A DNA stretch of 64,000 bases, from contig CAVSJI010000003.1 of NCBI GenBank assembly GCA_963728365.1, positions 248,001 to 312,000 on the forward strand, given 5' to 3'. This document shows positions 17,544 through 24,135 of this stretch, one piece after another; the stretch's first letter is position 1; every line of letters begins with the position of its first letter. A program made the translations under genes and the position numbers. Under the pieces are notes generated by a model. That model saw only the letters and a program-made list of their open reading frames with translations. It was not told where the DNA came from and did no database searches. The stretch comes from VRUE01 sp963728365. Its GTDB lineage: Bacteria; Actinomycetota; Thermoleophilia; Solirubrobacterales; 70-9.

Positions 17544-18098
17544 ATGTCGGTCGCCGAGTTCATCGCCGCAATCGCTTGGCCAGTGGTCGTGCTCGTCATT
17601 GCTCTGCTTTTCAGGCAACCACTCACGGACGCGCTTGCAAGCGCCACGGGCAAGCTCGCTGCCGGACCGTTCAGCTTGGAGTGGAAGCGCCGGGTGGCTG
17701 ATGTCGAGGGTGACCTCGGCTCGCCACCTTCGATCTCCGATGGTGAAGTTGGAGGAGCCGCCGGGAGGCTCGATGAGATCGCCGAGCAGAGTCCACCGGC
17801 AGCGATTGTCGAGGCTTTCGCGCAGGTCGAGGCTTCTTTGAGGTCGGCACTGGAAGAAAATGGAGTCGCCATTGAAGGTGCTCCGTGGAGCATCCGCCGC
17901 CTTGCCGACCTAGCCCGGGAGAAGGGGCTAATAACTGCCGAGACGCATGATGCGATTGAAGGCCTGAGCGTTCTACGCAACCTTGCGGTTCACGGCGGTG
18001 AGAAGGATATTTCTCCCCAGCGAGCGCATGAGTTCGTGGCCCTTGCTCAAGGCGTCGTCTACGCCATAGCGAGTAACGCGAAACGCAAAAGCTCCTAG
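17544..18098 (+). CDS. Membrane-anchored HEPN/DUF4145-like protein
   Basis: This protein has 184 residues. Residues 5-24 are one hydrophobic segment, followed by a linker and a helical domain (80-178). RNLAVH at 145-150 fits the R-x4-H motif of HEPN RNases, and LSVLRNLAVHGGEK with the helix before it resembles DUF4145-type HEPN domains. HEPN proteins are common toxic RNase effectors in defence and toxin-antitoxin loci. Membrane anchoring at the N-terminus is also seen in some DUF4145 proteins of unknown role. It is divergent from the excisionase-like gene. RNase activity is not established from sequence. Confidence 0.6.
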   Translation: MSVAEFIAAIAWPVVVLVIALLFRQPLTDALASATGKLAAGPFSLEWKRRVADVEGDLGSPPSISDGEVGGAAGRLDEIAEQSPPAAIVEAFAQVEASLRSALEENGVAIEGAPWSIRRLADLAREKGLITAETHDAIEGLSVLRNLAVHGGEKDISPQRAHEFVALAQGVVYAIASNAKRKSS

Positions 18099-18137
18099 CG
18101 AAGATCACCGAGTCAAGGCCAAAGCCAGGAAGGCCAC

Positions 18138-18173
18138 GGCCTTTTCATGGCTGGATAGCTGCCATGAAAAGCC
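18138..18173. repeat. Hairpin between the HEPN-like gene and relaxase remnant
   Basis: GGCCTTTTCATGGC (18138-18151) pairs with GCCATGAAAAGCC (18161-18173) across a 9-nt loop, with one bulged C. It lies 40 bp after the HEPN-like stop and 100 bp before a TrwC-type relaxase fragment. It could be a transcription terminator or the residual inverted repeat of an oriT. No U-tract follows. Confidence 0.6.
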
Positions 18174-18275
18174 ACCCAGGCCGAAGGCCCTAACAGCCAA
18201 CAGCAACCACCCTCACGCCCTATCACTTTGTTAAGAGAGCGGGGCAAAACGCGCTCCCGTTGGACAGAGAGGGTG

Positions 18276-18633
18276 ATGCTGTCCATCGGCAAGCTCGGAA
18301 AAGGCCAGGAGCGCTACTACCTCGACAAGGTCGCCGAAGGCGCGGAGGACTACTACTCCGGCGAGGGCGAGGTCGCCGGGGAATGGCTCGGCGACGCCGC
18401 CGAGGACCTGGGCCTGTCGGGCGAGGTCGAGGCGGACCAGCTCGAAGCGATGCTGACCGGCCGCAATCCCGTGAACGGGGAGCCGCTGGTCGGGATGCGC
18501 GGCGTCCCTTCCAACGGCTCGGTCCCCGGCTTCGACCTCACCTTCTCGGCTCCCAAGTCCGTCTCCCTGCTTTGGGGCCTGGGTGGGCCCATCGCCGCGC
18601 TCGAAGTCAAAGCCGCCCACCGCGAAGCGGTAG
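18276..18633 (+). pseudogene. TrwC/MobF relaxase, N-terminal fragment
   Basis: ATG 18276 opens MLSIGKLGKGQERYYLDKV, and VPGFDLTFSAPKSVSLLWGL follows near residues 83-102. These are the hallmark N-terminal motifs of TrwC-type conjugative relaxases. Homology stops at about residue 118 (KAAHREAV), where the sequence joins an unrelated XRE-regulator tail. The catalytic His cluster and the helicase are missing. The fragment shows that this island, or one it recombined with, was once part of a conjugative element. Confidence 0.8.
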
Positions 18634-18846
18634 ATCTCCCAGGAGGAGCTGAGCCTTCGGGCCTCAGTCCACCGGACCGAGGTGAGTCAGTTGGAGCGAG
18701 GGCTGCGGATCGCCCGCATCGACACGCTGGTCAAGCTCAGAGACGCCCTCGAAGTCTCGTCGAATGACTTGCTCGCCGGGATTGTCTGGAACTCTGGCCA
18801 CTACCGGCCTGACGGCTTCTCAATGGAGGGCGAGGACGAGCGCTAA
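18634..18846 (+). pseudogene. XRE-family regulator, 5'-truncated remnant
   Basis: In a frame different from the relaxase fragment, 18634-18846 encodes ISQEELSLRASVHRTEVS, then LERGLRIARIDTLVKLRDAL and a C-terminal tail ending at TAA. It is the second half of a Cro/CI helix-turn-helix closely similar to the intact neighbour at 18846 (both have DTLVKL). The start and first helix are missing, so it abuts the relaxase fragment as a recombination junction. Its stop overlaps the next ATG (TAATG). Confidence 0.75.
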
Positions 18847-19112
18847 TGGTGGTCGCGGACCAGCTCGGCGCGAACCTCGCCTACTGCCGCAGGCGAGCCA
18901 AGCTCTCCCAGGAAGAGCTGGCGGTCATGGCTTCGCTCCACCGCACAGCAGTCGGTCAGATCGAGCGGGGCGAACGAGTCTGTCGCGTGGACACGCTGGT
19001 CAAACTCGCGGGCTCGCTGGGTCTCCCTCCCGGCGATCTGCTCGATGGGATGGGCTGGGACCCAGGCGGAACACGCCTCGGGCAGTTCACGGACAAAGAA
19101 ATAAAGCCCTGA
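18846..19112 (+). CDS. XRE-family (Cro/CI) transcriptional regulator
   Basis: This 88-residue protein has a complete helix-turn-helix: LGANLAYCRRRAKLSQEELA, VMASLHRTAVGQIERGER and VDTLVKLAGSLGLPPGDLL. The remainder is a short tail. It follows a truncated paralogue directly, which suggests a tandem duplication before the relaxase deletion. It probably represses island genes; the targets are not visible. Confidence 0.85.
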   Translation: MVVADQLGANLAYCRRRAKLSQEELAVMASLHRTAVGQIERGERVCRVDTLVKLAGSLGLPPGDLLDGMGWDPGGTRLGQFTDKEIKP

Positions 19113-19186
19113 TTCAGGTCAAAGCGCTCGGACTCCATCGGTTCCTATAGGTTCAAGCCCATGTACAGACCCGAAGGTGACTGCTG

Positions 19187-19570
19187 ATGCTTCGCAAGCT
19201 TGACGACCTCGCGCGAAGCGACCTGATCATCGTTGCGGCTGGTCTGCTGTTTGCGCTCGCCACCTTCGAGCTGGTGAGAGCCACCGTCGAAAACTTGATC
19301 ATGCCCGTCATTTTCGGGCTCTTTGGGCAATCCGAATTCCCATTTCTCAGCTTCACGATTAACAACACCGAATTCGCCTACGGCTTCGTCATCAGCGCCG
19401 CCATTGCCTTTGGCATCGTCTGCTTGCTCGTCATTCCGCTGTGGAAGGCCCATCGAAGGTACGAGGGCGAATCGGGGACGCGCGACTGTCCCGAATGTCT
19501 CACGCCAATTCCAAGCGCGGCGAAGCGTTGTCCGGAATGCACCGCTGTCGTGACGCCTGTCACCGCTTGA
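19187..19570 (+). CDS. MscL-like mechanosensitive channel with C-terminal zinc ribbon
   Basis: The 127-residue protein has two hydrophobic segments (about residues 12-32 and 62-88). FELVRATVENLIMPVIFGLFG matches the first helix region of MscL. The C-terminal 30 residues add CPECLTPIPSAAKRCPEC, a two-CxxC zinc ribbon not found in classical MscL. MscL releases solutes on osmotic down-shock; a fused zinc ribbon could mediate a partner contact. It is the last gene before attR and probably travels with the island. Confidence 0.75.
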   Translation: MLRKLDDLARSDLIIVAAGLLFALATFELVRATVENLIMPVIFGLFGQSEFPFLSFTINNTEFAYGFVISAAIAFGIVCLLVIPLWKAHRRYEGESGTRDCPECLTPIPSAAKRCPECTAVVTPVTA

Positions 19571-19616
19571 TTCCGGGAGCGCTTGGCAGTGCTCGGACTC
19601 GTGGCAGTCGGTCTAC

Positions 19617-19638
19617 CGTCCCCACCGCTGTCCCCACG
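19617..19638 (+). repeat. Putative arm-type site next to attR
   Basis: CGTCCCCACC followed by GCTGTCCCCACG matches 12201-12222 with one mismatch, in direct orientation. It lies about 50 bp inside attR, and the left copy lies about 56 bp inside attL. The symmetric placement supports a role in integration or excision. Confidence 0.55.
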
Positions 19639-19688
19639 GTTGTCAGAAGTGGTCGATTTGCAGGGCTGTTGTCGCACTCCTTCCGCGT

Positions 19689-19725
19689 GATGATGACCGA
19701 GGACGCCAAGTTCGCGCTTGGTTCT
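19689..19725 (+). other. attR attachment site
   Basis: This repeats the 3' end of the DUF59 gene (encodes MMTEDAKFALG) without the rest of that gene, identical to attL over 27 bases. It marks the right boundary of the island. The secreted protease gene follows directly. Confidence 0.85.
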
Positions 19726-19803
19726 GAGATCGCCTTCCGGGTACGGATGGATATTCTCCCCGCCGTGAGCGCTTGTCCTGAAAGGAGGGGTCGTCGCGGG
19801 TCG

Positions 19804-20994
19804 TTGACGCGGGTGCTCGCAGCGATGGCGCTTTGCTTTCTCTTGTTCGCTGCGCCTGCGGCCGCCTCCTCGGGGTCCATGGTGAGCGCCGGCGCCTCGG
19901 TCATAAAGGGCACGCCCGCCTCGATCGACGCCTTTCCCTGGCTCGCGCACGTGAGCTACGCGGGCAAGGCGGAGGGTTTCGAATGCAGCGGGACGGTCGT
20001 CGCGCCTCGCCTGGTGCTGACCGCGGGGCACTGCGCAGTTGCCGAATCCGGGCGGGTCCTGGATCCCTCTCGCTACCGGGTCGTCACCGGCCTCGCGGAC
20101 CTCAAGCTGCTGACGCCGGAGCATGTCTCGACGGTCGCTCAGGTGCTGGTCGACCCGAGCTATGAACCGTCGAAGAACCTCAACGACGCTGCCCTGCTGG
20201 TGCTCAGCGCGCCGGTCGCCGCGCCGCCGATCGGCCTGCCCGCCGCCGGCGACGAGGCCCTGTCCGCCGCCGGCACGCTGGTCGCGATCGTCGGCTGGGG
20301 CTTGACCAGCGGCTCCTCGACCAAAGCGCCGACCGTCCTGCGCTCCGGAGAAGCCGTGATCCAGGACGGCGCCTACTGCCGGAGCAAGGCGAAAAAGGTG
20401 ACGCCCTTCTACAGCGCCGCCAGCCAGTTCTGCGTGATCTCGCCGCCGAAGTTCGAAGTCGGCGCCTGCCACGGTGACAGCGGCGGCCCGGCCGTCGCCG
20501 TCCGCGCCAACGGAGTCCCGGTTCAAGTCGGGATCGTCAGCATGGTGGGCCCGGAATGCAAGACGAACATCCCCGGCGTCGAGGCGCGCGCCGACCAGGC
20601 GGCGCCGTGGATCTCGAGCTGGATCGCCGCGATCGAAGCCGGCGCCCCGGCGCCCCCGATCGTCGCACCGCCCCTGGTCCACCTGCCGCGGCTCACCTTC
20701 AATGCTGCCGAGTACCTCGCCTACGTCGGCCTGGCCAACGCCTTCCGCGGCCACTTCCTCCACGGCCGCTTCAAGGAAATCGGCTGCCGGCGCCTCGCCC
20801 GGGAAAAGGTCAAGTGCGGCGTCTTCTGGTATCTCGCCGGCAGCGTCTACAGCGGCTCGGTCACGGTCTACTACTCGCTCCCCCGCGAAGGGGCGCTCTG
20901 GAACATGCGCTACCGCATCCGCAAGGTGGGCGCGGGATGCTGGCTTCGCAGGGGCAGCGCAAAGCGCTGTCCGGGGACCCTCTACCACCGTTGA
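19804..20994 (+). CDS. Secreted trypsin-like serine protease
   Basis: The protein has about 396 residues from TTG 19804, which gives a clean signal peptide (TRVLAAMALCFLLFAAPAAA). AAAGGAGG at 19781-19788 is rather far upstream, so ATG 19747 is an alternative. The trypsin fold runs from VIKGTPASIDAFPWLAHV; the triad is His in LTAGHC, Asp in LNDAALLVL and Ser in CHGDSGGPAV. Paired cysteines (FECSGT and AGHC) fit S1 family disulfides. The last 110 residues form a separate Cys-containing domain (FNAAEYLAYVGLANAFRGHFL) of unknown role, with a basic C-terminus. It is presumably exported to the cell surface or medium. Confidence 0.85.
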   Translation: MTRVLAAMALCFLLFAAPAAASSGSMVSAGASVIKGTPASIDAFPWLAHVSYAGKAEGFECSGTVVAPRLVLTAGHCAVAESGRVLDPSRYRVVTGLADLKLLTPEHVSTVAQVLVDPSYEPSKNLNDAALLVLSAPVAAPPIGLPAAGDEALSAAGTLVAIVGWGLTSGSSTKAPTVLRSGEAVIQDGAYCRSKAKKVTPFYSAASQFCVISPPKFEVGACHGDSGGPAVAVRANGVPVQVGIVSMVGPECKTNIPGVEARADQAAPWISSWIAAIEAGAPAPPIVAPPLVHLPRLTFNAAEYLAYVGLANAFRGHFLHGRFKEIGCRRLAREKVKCGVFWYLAGSVYSGSVTVYYSLPREGALWNMRYRIRKVGAGCWLRRGSAKRCPGTLYHR

Positions 20995-21009
20995 GCCCCG
21001 GCGCGCCGT

Positions 21010-21480
21010 TCAGCCCGGCAGCCGCGGATCGTCCGCGTCGACCTCTTCGGCGGTCGCCTCGTAGTCGTAGGAGCGGTTCGCCGGACCGGCGCCGCGTGGC
21101 GCCCCCGGCCCGCCGACGATGACGAAGCGCCGGGTCACGTAGCCGCGCATCGCACGCCGCACGATCGCCCGGGTCGGCGGGATCAGGAAGATCGCCCCGA
21201 CGATGTCGGTGACGAACCCCGGCGTTAGCAGCAGGGTGCCGCCGATCGCGATCAAGAGGCCGTCGGCAACCTCGCGACCGGGGAAGCGCCGTTCGGCGAT
21301 CGCCTGGTTGAAGCGGCGCCAGGCGCCGCGGCCCTGGTGGCGCAGCAGCAGCGAGCCGAGCAGGGCGTCGGCGAGCAACAGGGCGATCGTCGGCCAGACG
21401 CCGATCAGGCCGCCGATCTGGATGATCACGTAGAGCTCGACGATCGGGATGGCGATGAAGAGGGCGACGAGAATGGCCAC
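21010..21480 (-). CDS. fxsA: FxsA-family membrane protein
   Basis: The 156-residue protein matches FxsA: N-terminal hydrophobic LVALFIAIPIVELYVIIQIG, a second segment at PTIALLLADALLGSLLLR, then GLLIAIGGTLLLTPGFVTDIVG, the family's most conserved stretch, and PPTRAIVRRAM. The C-terminal 35 residues are polar. FxsA in Escherichia coli suppresses F-plasmid exclusion of phage T7; the cellular role is unknown. It has its own transcription unit, with a family B palindrome upstream. Confidence 0.85.
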   Translation of the reverse strand: MAILVALFIAIPIVELYVIIQIGGLIGVWPTIALLLADALLGSLLLRHQGRGAWRRFNQAIAERRFPGREVADGLLIAIGGTLLLTPGFVTDIVGAIFLIPPTRAIVRRAMRGYVTRRFVIVGGPGAPRGAGPANRSYDYEATAEEVDADDPRLPG

Positions 21481-21496
21481 CGATTGAGCCTAGCGA

Positions 21497-21549
21497 CCGA
21501 ACTGCATCGACTTTTCTACCTGCCGGGAGGAGAAGTTGATGCAGTTCGG
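21497..21549. repeat. Family B palindrome, copy 1
   Basis: Arms at 21497-21513 and 21533-21549 (CCGAACTGCATCGACTT and its complement, with one G/T wobble) surround a 19-nt loop containing CTGCCGGG. The second copy at 30108-30158 shares both arm and loop sequence. It lies between the stop of the WS/DGAT gene and the start of fxsA, both minus strand, where it could terminate one and precede the other. Confidence 0.88.
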
Positions 21550-21551
21550 GC

Positions 21552-22964
21552 TCAGGCGGGAGCTGCCGCCGCGGCGGCAGCCTCGAGCTCCGCAAGCGAG
21601 CGCTCGAGGCCTTCGGCGACGATTTCGATGTCTTCCATCGAGTCGTAGTCGGCGAGCAAGCCGAAGCCGACGTGGCCGTTGTAGCTCATGATCGCCACGG
21701 CGAGGGCGTGGTTCTGGGGCAGGAAGGCAACCGGGAAGACGTCCTCCAGCTCGCGGCCGAGCACGTAGAGAGGGATCTGCGGGCCAGGCACGTTGGTGAC
21801 GATCAGGTTGAAGAGGCGAGTGGAGAAGTTGATTCGCGAGGCCTGAGCCAGCAGGGTGGGTGGGGCGAAGTCGTTGAAGCGGGCGATCACTTCCGCGCCG
21901 AGCGCCTGCTTGGAGCGCTTCAGCCCCTCCATCTGCTCGCTGACCACGCGCAGGCGGCGCACCGGGTCCTCGACGTAGACCGGCAGCGGGCCGCGCATCG
22001 CCGCAATCCGGTTGCCGAGGTCGCCGCGCTCGTCGGCCGTCCGGATCGAGACCGGCACCAGCGCTCGCAGCTCCAGCCCCTCGGTGCGGATGCCGCGCCC
22101 ATGCAGCCACTCGCGCAGAGCCCCGGTCACCACCGCCAGGACGACGTCGTTGACCGTGCCGCCGAAGGTGTCCTTGATCCGCTTGAAGGTCGCCAGCTCC
22201 GAGCGCGCCCAGGTGAAGCGCCGGTGCGGGCCGATCTCCTCGTTGAGGGGCACCGAGGGCGCCGGGTCGGCGAAGGCGCCGACCACCTCGCTCAACCCCT
22301 CGACGGCCTCGCCGACGCGGTGAGCCGCTTTGTCGGGATGGCGCACCGCCTCGACGGCCCGCTCGAGCAGCTTCACCGGTGTGGCGGCCAGGTCGGTGGC
22401 GCCGCGGGCGACGAGCTCGGCCGTGGTCGGCTCCCGTTCGGGCATCCAGCCGTCCTCCGTGCGCGCCGGCTCGGGCACCGGCTCGAGGTCGAAGAGCACG
22501 GTGCCGATGTCGACGCCGGAGATCCCGTCGACCATCGCGTGATGCGTCTTGGTCAGCAGCGCGAAGCGGTCGCGCTCCAGCCCCTGCACCAGCCAGAGCT
22601 CCCAGAGCGGCTTCGAGCGGTCGAGCTGCTGAGAGAAGACGCGCCCCGCGAGCCGCTTCAGCTGCCGCTCGCCACCCGGATCGGGCAGCGCGGTGTGGCG
22701 GATGTGGTAGGTCAGGTTGAAGTTGACGTCGTCGGCCCAGAGCGGCCGCCCGGCCTCCAGCGGCGGCGTCACCAGGCGCTGGCGGAAGCGCGGAACCTGG
22801 CTCAGCCGCCCACGCACGTGCTCGACCAAATCGAGGTACCTCGGCGGCGGTCCCTCGAAGACGAGGATCGCGCCGACGTGCATGTGGCTCGCCGAAGTCT
22901 CGTTGGTTAGAAACGAGGCGTCGACGGCCGTCAGCCGGTCGAGGTGGCGTCCGTGCGTTGCCAT
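21552..22964 (-). CDS. Wax ester synthase/diacylglycerol acyltransferase (WS/DGAT)
   Basis: This 470-residue enzyme has the active-site motif HHAMVDG at about residue 137, which is diagnostic of the WS/DGAT family. MHVGAILVFEG near the N-terminus and NDVVLAVVTGALREWL and VPVSIR in the second half are also family features. It transfers acyl groups from acyl-CoA to long-chain alcohols or diacylglycerol, forming storage lipids in actinobacteria. The C-terminal LFNLIVTNVPGPQIPLY is the conserved acceptor-side motif. A run of Ala ends the protein. It is divergent from ispH across a family G hairpin. Confidence 0.92.
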   Translation of the reverse strand: MATHGRHLDRLTAVDASFLTNETSASHMHVGAILVFEGPPPRYLDLVEHVRGRLSQVPRFRQRLVTPPLEAGRPLWADDVNFNLTYHIRHTALPDPGGERQLKRLAGRVFSQQLDRSKPLWELWLVQGLERDRFALLTKTHHAMVDGISGVDIGTVLFDLEPVPEPARTEDGWMPEREPTTAELVARGATDLAATPVKLLERAVEAVRHPDKAAHRVGEAVEGLSEVVGAFADPAPSVPLNEEIGPHRRFTWARSELATFKRIKDTFGGTVNDVVLAVVTGALREWLHGRGIRTEGLELRALVPVSIRTADERGDLGNRIAAMRGPLPVYVEDPVRRLRVVSEQMEGLKRSKQALGAEVIARFNDFAPPTLLAQASRINFSTRLFNLIVTNVPGPQIPLYVLGRELEDVFPVAFLPQNHALAVAIMSYNGHVGFGLLADYDSMEDIEIVAEGLERSLAELEAAAAAAAPA

Positions 22965-22984
22965 CCAGCAAGGCTACTCAGGGT

Positions 22985-23035
22985 GGGGTGCGTGAGGTTG
23001 TACATGCATGAGATGAATAACCTCACGCACGCCCC
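22985..23035. repeat. Family G inverted repeat before ispH
   Basis: GGGGTGCGTGAGGTT (22985-22999) pairs with AACCTCACGCACGCCCC (23019-23035), with a two-base bulge and a 19-nt loop. It sits between the divergent WS/DGAT and ispH genes. It ends 29 bp before the ispH ATG and so lies in its leader. Only one copy is present in the window. Confidence 0.8.
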
Positions 23036-23063
23036 AGGGGGGTTCGTCGGTACCCTGCGAGCA

Positions 23064-24035
23064 ATGCCCACGCTTGCCGCCGCCGCTCCCAAGCGGGTCC
23101 TCCTTGCCGCCCCGCGCGGCTACTGCGCGGGCGTCGACCGAGCCGTGCAGACCGTCGAGCGCGCCCTCGAGACCTACGGGGCGCCGGTCTACGTGCGCAA
23201 GGAGATCGTCCACAACAAGCACGTGGTCGAGGAGCTGGCCAAGCGCGGGGCGATCTTCGTCGAGCAGGAGACCGAGGTGCCCGAGGGCGAGATGGTCGTC
23301 TTCTCCGCCCACGGGGTGGCACCGGCGGTGCACGAGAACGCCGCGGCCCGCCGCCTGCGGACGATCGACGCCACCTGCCCGTTGGTGACCAAGGTCCACG
23401 TCTCGGCCCGGCGCTTCGCAGCCGAGGGGTACACGATCATCATGATCGGCCACGAGGGCCACGAGGAGGTCGAAGGGACAACCGGCGAGGCCCCTGAGAG
23501 CATCGTCCTGATCGAAACCGCGGACGAGGTCGAGAGCCTCGAGGTGCCGGACCCGGCAAAGGTCGCCTTCATCACCCAGACGACGCTCTCGGTGGACGAG
23601 ACCGCCGAGGTGATCGCCGCCCTGCGGGCCAAGTTCCCGGCGATCGTCAGCTCCAAGTCAGACGACATCTGCTACGCGACGACCAACCGCCAGATCGCGG
23701 TCAAGCAGCTCGCCCGCGAGTGCGAGCTGGTGCTGGTCATCGGCTCGACCAACTCGTCGAACTCCAACCGTCTGGTCGAGGTTGCGCGCGAACACGGCGC
23801 CCGCTCCCACTTGATCGACAATCATGCTCAGGTCGAGGAGGCCTGGCTGGAGGGCGTCGAGACGGTTGGCATCACCTCCGGGGCGAGCGCCCCCGAGGAG
23901 CTGGTCGAGCAGTTGGTTGAGCTCTTCCGCGAGCGCGGGGCGAGCGAGGTCTCCGAGCTGCGCACGGTCCACGAGGACGTGCGATTCATGCTGCCGAGGG
24001 AGATTCGGGAAGCAGCCGCGACGCCTGCCGGGTAG
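23064..24035 (+). CDS. ispH: 4-hydroxy-3-methylbut-2-enyl diphosphate reductase
   Basis: This 323-residue enzyme is the last step of the MEP isoprenoid pathway, making IPP and DMAPP. The three Fe-S cysteines are visible: Cys21 in RGYCAGVDRAV, Cys105 in DATCPLVTKVH and Cys203 in DDICYATTNRQ. HGVAP and the TQTTLSVDET acid/base segment are conserved, and GSTNSSNSNRL and GITSGASAPEELV complete the fold. ATG 23064 is chosen because the region upstream is the family G palindrome. It converges on a DipZ-like gene across a large palindrome. Confidence 0.97.
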   Translation: MPTLAAAAPKRVLLAAPRGYCAGVDRAVQTVERALETYGAPVYVRKEIVHNKHVVEELAKRGAIFVEQETEVPEGEMVVFSAHGVAPAVHENAAARRLRTIDATCPLVTKVHVSARRFAAEGYTIIMIGHEGHEEVEGTTGEAPESIVLIETADEVESLEVPDPAKVAFITQTTLSVDETAEVIAALRAKFPAIVSSKSDDICYATTNRQIAVKQLARECELVLVIGSTNSSNSNRLVEVAREHGARSHLIDNHAQVEEAWLEGVETVGITSGASAPEELVEQLVELFRERGASEVSELRTVHEDVRFMLPREIREAAATPAG

Positions 24036-24039
24036 GGGG

Positions 24040-24134
24040 AGGGAGGGCGGGGACCCCCTCCGCCGGACAATTTCCGGCCTAATGAGGCCGAAAATTTGAG
24101 TATCCGCCCGTCGGAGGGGGTCCCCGCCCTCCCT
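24040..24134. repeat. Family F long inverted repeat between convergent genes
   Basis: Perfect 23-bp arms lie at 24040-24062 and 24112-24134, rich in G and C. A smaller hairpin inside pairs CGGCCT (24075-24080) with AGGCCG (24085-24090). It fills the gap between the stops of ispH and the convergent DipZ-like gene, where a bidirectional terminator would be expected, but the stem is far longer than a typical terminator and no U-run follows. Confidence 0.88.
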
Positions 24135-24135
24135 C

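Larger units (their letters stand above)
12108..19725. mobile_element. Integrative genomic island carrying a ubiquitin-like modification operon
   Basis: This 7.6-kb segment is bounded by a near-perfect direct repeat (12108-12145 and 19689-19725; 27 identical bases, then one mismatch and one indel). It contains an integrase at 16000-17136, an excisionase-like gene, relaxase debris and accessory genes. A second direct repeat lies just inside each boundary (12201-12222 and 19617-19638). Gene content and visibly more AT-rich stretches differ from the flanks. None of the dispersed palindrome families of the flanks was found inside. The integrase sits mid-island and the relaxase is truncated, so the element is probably immobilised or composite. 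Confidence 0.85.

Noticed and set aside
18634..18846. A functional XRE gene
   Set aside because: The first helix and any start codon are missing at the junction with the relaxase fragment.
19150..19160. GGTTCAAGCCC resembles a tRNA T-loop
   Set aside because: No matching acceptor stem, anticodon arm or D-arm could be found around it, so no tRNA is called.
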